From contig JBJHCA010000034.1 of the NCBI GenBank assembly GCA_050485785.1, forward strand, positions 1 to 32,348: a DNA stretch of 32,348 nucleotides, in the 5' to 3' direction. The DNA is from JBJHCA01 sp050485785 (GTDB lineage: Bacteria > Bacteroidota > Bacteroidia > Chitinophagales > Saprospiraceae). A program made the translations under genes and the position numbers. Positions 31,914 through 32,348 of the stretch are shown in pieces. The notes beneath the pieces are model-generated. The model made no database searches. It had not been told where the DNA came from and worked only from the letters and a program-made list of their open reading frames with translations. Numbering within the stretch: position 1 is the stretch's first letter; each line of letters begins with the position of its first letter.

Positions 31914-32348
31914 TCAGGTTAGCAGCGGAGTCACTTTTGATTCTGTGGTAAGCCGGTTGCGATGAGGATCAATGTTGCTGATGAGATTAACTCCCGGATT
32001 TTTCCCCGGCTCAAAGGAGCCCAGTCGGTCGTCCATGCCCAGAGCCCGTGCACCGTTGATGGTGGCCCACTTCAACAGCTGATCGAATGGGACAAAGCTT
32101 TGAAAACGCTGAATGGTTTTCATTTCCTCCAGTATGCACAGTTGCCAGTTGGAGGTGAGGCTGTCGGTACCCAGGGTGAGCCGTGCATTGGCTTCGATAA
32201 ATGTTTTGTAATCCGGAAGACGGTTTTCGATGTACAGATTGGCATTGGGGCAGCTGGCCCAATAGACTTTTTTACTCCACCGGTGGGCAGCTTGAATATC
32301 ATCTGCCCGGGTTGTGGTATTGTGTACAAAAAGCGTGCGGTGCTGCGG
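31914..32348 (-). CDS. amidohydrolase (ATZ/TRZ/MtaD-SsnA group), 3' part, cut by the window edge
   Basis: An open frame runs off the right edge; 144 codons before the stop are visible. It holds the end of a metal-dependent amidohydrolase barrel: LFVHNTTT (metal-binding His region), ASCPNANLYIENR, the GTDSLTSN motif carrying the metal-binding Asp, and the small domain LLKWATINGARALGMDDRLG and FEPGKNPGVNLI. Relatives deaminate or dechlorinate nucleosides, guanine or triazines. Substrate not determined. Several shorter frames in this stretch are its shadows. Confidence 0.88.
   Translation of the reverse strand, partial: PQHRTLFVHNTTTRADDIQAAHRWSKKVYWASCPNANLYIENRLPDYKTFIEANARLTLGTDSLTSNWQLCILEEMKTIQRFQSFVPFDQLLKWATINGARALGMDDRLGSFEPGKNPGVNLISNIDPHRNRLTTESKVTPLLT

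Overview
The window looks like a chromosomal piece of a Bacteroidota bacterium (class or order not resolvable by eye). The reasons are: many promoters of the Bacteroidota form (TTG, 19-22 bases, then TAnnTTTG), start codons without clear Shine-Dalgarno sequences, many short lipoproteins with a Cys-ending signal, and the gene pair rbfA + FtsX/LolE-type permease. It falls into an AT-rich accessory left end (1 to about 7050), a more GC-rich housekeeping centre and right, and a small accessory locus at 22.8-25.8 kb.

Left end (1-5650, all minus strand). A tyrosine recombinase catalytic domain that has lost its N-terminal DNA-binding part is followed in the same direction by a 15-base core site (4870-4884), a three-gene unit (SRPBCC protein, DUF4287/DUF5655 protein, trypsin-like protease), a 150-base imperfect palindrome with two pairs of complementary boxes and an unequal spacer (2547-2696), a second three-gene unit (YCII-like protein, retropepsin-like protein with PDZ, another DUF4287/DUF5655 protein), and a last core site (180-197). 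This is the layout of an integron: recombinase, attI-like site, cassettes, attC-like sites. But the recombinase is XerA/XerD-like, the core is GTTATGG rather than GTTRRRY, and each unit carries three genes. I regard this integron-like array as the most interesting system here. It abuts a tandem pair of duplicated lipoprotein genes (5649-7013) and then a tRNA-Leu(GAG) gene (7066-7149, minus strand).

Centre (7255-22661). A small lipoprotein, an M20 amidohydrolase, truA, an ABC exporter, a membrane protein, a sugar nucleotidyltransferase, a GlcD-like FAD oxidase and a secreted barrel-like protein run on the plus strand. A minus-strand operon encodes a thiolase that lacks both catalytic cysteines, a mannose-1-phosphate guanylyltransferase and a Glu/Leu-type dehydrogenase. 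Then come a lipoprotein, an M16 peptidase, a TrpF-like protein without the catalytic Cys, an alkyltransferase-like protein without the acceptor Cys, a DUF2147 protein and an EVE-domain protein. Several convergent pairs share or overlap their stop codons.

Accessory locus (22865-25764). A metzincin-like metalloprotease with an OmpA-like domain ahead of its HExxH helix, a small exported protein and a short DUF4157 (eCIS_core) protein lie together. The first and third share an N-terminal leader (PAAE[HQ]EK ... PP[SA]LQM.AD..EN) and nearly identical promoters. They look like cargo or satellite proteins of an extracellular contractile injection system whose structural genes are not in the window.

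Right end (25988-32348). A short anti-sigma-like protein, recA with a hairpin in its leader, a membrane protein, a nitroreductase, rbfA with an FtsX/LolE-family permease, a single-PDZ HtrA protease, and the C-terminal part of an amidohydrolase that runs off the right edge.
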